A DNA stretch of 29,358 nt from NCBI GenBank assembly GCA_003427395.1, contig BFEA01000881.1, positions 360,519-389,876 on the forward strand. The letters run 5' to 3'. Below the pieces are notes generated by a model, which did not search any database, was not told the origin of the DNA, and was given only the letters and a program-made list of their open reading frames with translations. Shown here piece by piece: positions 27,994 through 29,358 of the stretch. The DNA comes from Chara braunii. Taxonomy: Eukaryota; Streptophyta; Charophyceae; Charales; Characeae. Positions within the stretch are counted from its first letter, which is position 1; each line of letters starts with the position of its first letter. The translations under genes were made by a program, and so were the position numbers.

Positions 27994-28705
27994 AACGAGA
28001 ACCGCATGAGTATGGGTACTATATAGTACGCCATCATTGAGACCGCTTGCGTACGCTTGCATTGCGAGTCGATATGAGTTAGCCCTGTTTTCGCGCGGTT
28101 TTATACCAAGTCTCGCGCGCGACGCCTGTCTAATTTGCACATCGGAGAGTTATGGGATGGCTACTAAGGGACTAGAAGTGTTATCGCGTTGTTTTGTCCT
28201 CTGTCGTTTGGTATATGTCTGCGCGTGTGTATGTTTTATTTTTATGTTCTTTATAGTGGTGTGCTCGTGGTGTGTGGGATGCGTCCTAGTCGACCGAAGA
28301 CGAGTCGCGCTTGGAACCTCTACCCCCCAAGACGTCGGTTCGCGTGCGGGTTCGATAGAGGCGTATTACCGCGCGTACCCCCTATGCTACAGCGAACGAG
28401 AAATGCGCTCGGCTGGTCCACCTCTTCGATTGCAGCTGATTAGCTTTCATACTGTGGACTCGTAGCTCAACGGGGATACGCCCACTGAAGGGAGGTGACA
28501 GCTCCCGTAAGGTGGAGGTAAGTCGTGCCTCGAGTAGGCCTATCCTGTTGTAGGGGCTCGCGAAAGGTATGGCTGACGCACTCGGCCGGAGCGGCTTGCG
28601 GAAGCTCCATGTGTTTTCGTGACGAGGATTTAGACCAACTCCTGCGTGACGCGGCCGGGAGGGTCCCACGCTGCCTTGTGCGGTGCCGGACCGATGCGCT
28701 CGACA
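27994..28705 (+). repeat. End segment of LTR copy C, counterpart of 1-708
   Basis: About 712 bases aligning to 1-708 and 19158-19865, with six differences in the first 60. The donor AGGTAAGT, the hairpin upstream of it and the final CGACA are kept. The open frames here (for example from 28037) are not conserved as proteins and are not called. Confidence 0.88.
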
Positions 28706-29358
28706 ACGCTCTGCCCACTGGGCAGTTAGATGACATTTAGTTTCCTAGTAACATTTGTATCGGTTGGGGGGGGAGTTGTAGCTCGGTAATAATCACTTGT
28801 ACCAAAGCAGTCAGTCGTCGAATCAAAACCACTAGGAAGAGGTCTATTAGCAAGGTAATCAATGGAAGCATCACTGCAACAGAAAAAAAGTGGTGTAATT
28901 GAAAGCGAGTTTATCACATACATTAGCGTATAACAATAGATTGCAAACAGTTTATAACCTGTTTGAGGGAGGGGTTCATATATATATATATAGGAAGCCA
29001 ATCAATCTTTTTTGGACAAACATTGATCATGTTGTTTGTGTTGATATAGTTGTTTTAAACTGTATACAAACAGTTTAACAACGGTTGATTTTCTGTTGAA
29101 AATCTCGCTCATGTGTTGAAAATTTGTTGATAAACAATTGATATTTTGTTGAAATCATGTTGGAATAATATGGTTGTGAATTATATTAAAAACTGAACAT
29201 TTTTAGGCTGAAAAAACTTATAAAATTACATTATAGCGTTGTTTTCATAGTATCCTTACGCGTTTAAGATGTGTGGTTGATGTTCACATCATTGAAAACC
29301 AACTTCTTTATGTTTATGAATCTAAGAGATTTAGATGTGTCTCTCTCTTTCTCTCGCT
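28706..29358 (+). other. Right flank: palindrome, possible tRNA-derived SINE relic, AT-rich inverted repeats
   Basis: Starts with CTGCCCA-C-TGGGCAG (28711-28725). Then comes a G run and a tRNA-like stretch (28771-28830), a TA run near 28979, and two inverted repeats near the end: GTTGTTTTAAACTG against CAGTTTAACAAC (29049-29082), and GATTTTC-TGTT-GAAAATC (29087-29104). No gene is supported. Confidence 0.5.
28771..28830 (+). mobile_element. Possible tRNA-derived SINE fragment (A-box and B-box like words)
   Basis: GTAGCTCGGTAAT (28778-28790) resembles the pol III A box and GTCGTCGAATC (28814-28824) the B box, about 35 bases apart, as in tRNA genes. The anticodon and acceptor stems do not form, so it is not a tRNA gene. 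A SINE head or chance are both possible. Confidence 0.25.

Larger units (their letters stand above)
21925..28705 (+). repeat. Second LTR copy of the same family (copy C), solo or 3' LTR remnant, more diverged
   Basis: Homologous blocks follow the same order as in 12756-19865: GGGA hairpin, T-rich tract, array III, 270-base block, array I, array II, triple hairpin and LTR end. It ends with CGACA at 28705, the same end as the other copies. The next bases are not a primer-binding site, so it is not a 5' LTR. A start with TG and a target duplication could not be found; the five bases after the end (ACGCT) do not recur at a plausible start. Copy numbers of the arrays differ from copy B (array II 5 against 3, array III 4 against 2-3), so the arrays expand and contract. 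Confidence 0.7.

Noticed and set aside
28771-28830. Functional tRNA gene
   Set aside because: Acceptor and anticodon stems do not form; only box-like words remain.

Overview
The window looks like nuclear DNA of a plant-lineage eukaryote. It is filled by decayed long-terminal-repeat (LTR) retrotransposons, and I find no host gene that I can support. The primer-binding site matches the 3' end of plant-type tRNA-Asp, and the Gag/Pol wording and long low-copy LTR DNA remind me of charophyte algae such as Chara. That organism guess comes from memory of protein style and was not tested.

Layout. (1) Positions 1-708 are the last part of a 5' LTR, cut by the window edge. It carries a TATA-like site and a strong splice donor, and is followed by a tRNA-Asp primer-binding site at 711-728. 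(2) Positions 1099-7668 hold a Ty3/gypsy coding region in the order Gag, zinc knuckle, aspartic protease, reverse transcriptase, RNase H, integrase (D,D35E and GPY). Gag-protease is in one frame and Pol in the -1 frame. They meet at a UUUUUUA heptamer in the correct phase. (3) Positions 7863-10753 hold an extra 3' gene that looks like a second Gag, with two tandem capsid-like modules, an acidic proline-rich middle, a coiled coil and a variant zinc knuckle. A splice-acceptor-like site precedes it. (4) Positions 10754-11647 are non-coding and end in a polypurine tract. (5) Positions 11648-19865 are the best reading of the 3' LTR, about 8.2 kb, whose last 708 bases match the window's first 708 at about 94% by hand count. 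(6) Positions 19866-21924 are a spacer with a small three-unit repeat. (7) Positions 21925-28705 are a second, more diverged LTR copy, collinear with 12756-19865. (8) Positions 28706-29358 are flanking AT-rich DNA with a possible tRNA-derived SINE relic.

How the parts fit. The element would transcribe from the LTR. An optional leader intron (donor 519, acceptor 1069) would give a Gag-Pol message, and a longer splice (519 to 7840) would give a separate message for the 3' Gag-like gene. The coding region is dead: I count 14 premature stops and two clear frameshifts. The differences between the two LTR ends are mostly transitions (about 35 of 43), as expected for old methylated DNA.

Most unusual. 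The long LTR is packed with short inverted repeats in arrays. Their arms change together between units and between the two LTR copies, and non-Watson-Crick pairs are mostly G-T when read on the + strand. Single hairpins keep GGGA, or swap TTCG for CTTG, in the loop. This points to a selected, structured RNA made from the + strand of the LTR. I do not know of a described system that matches it.
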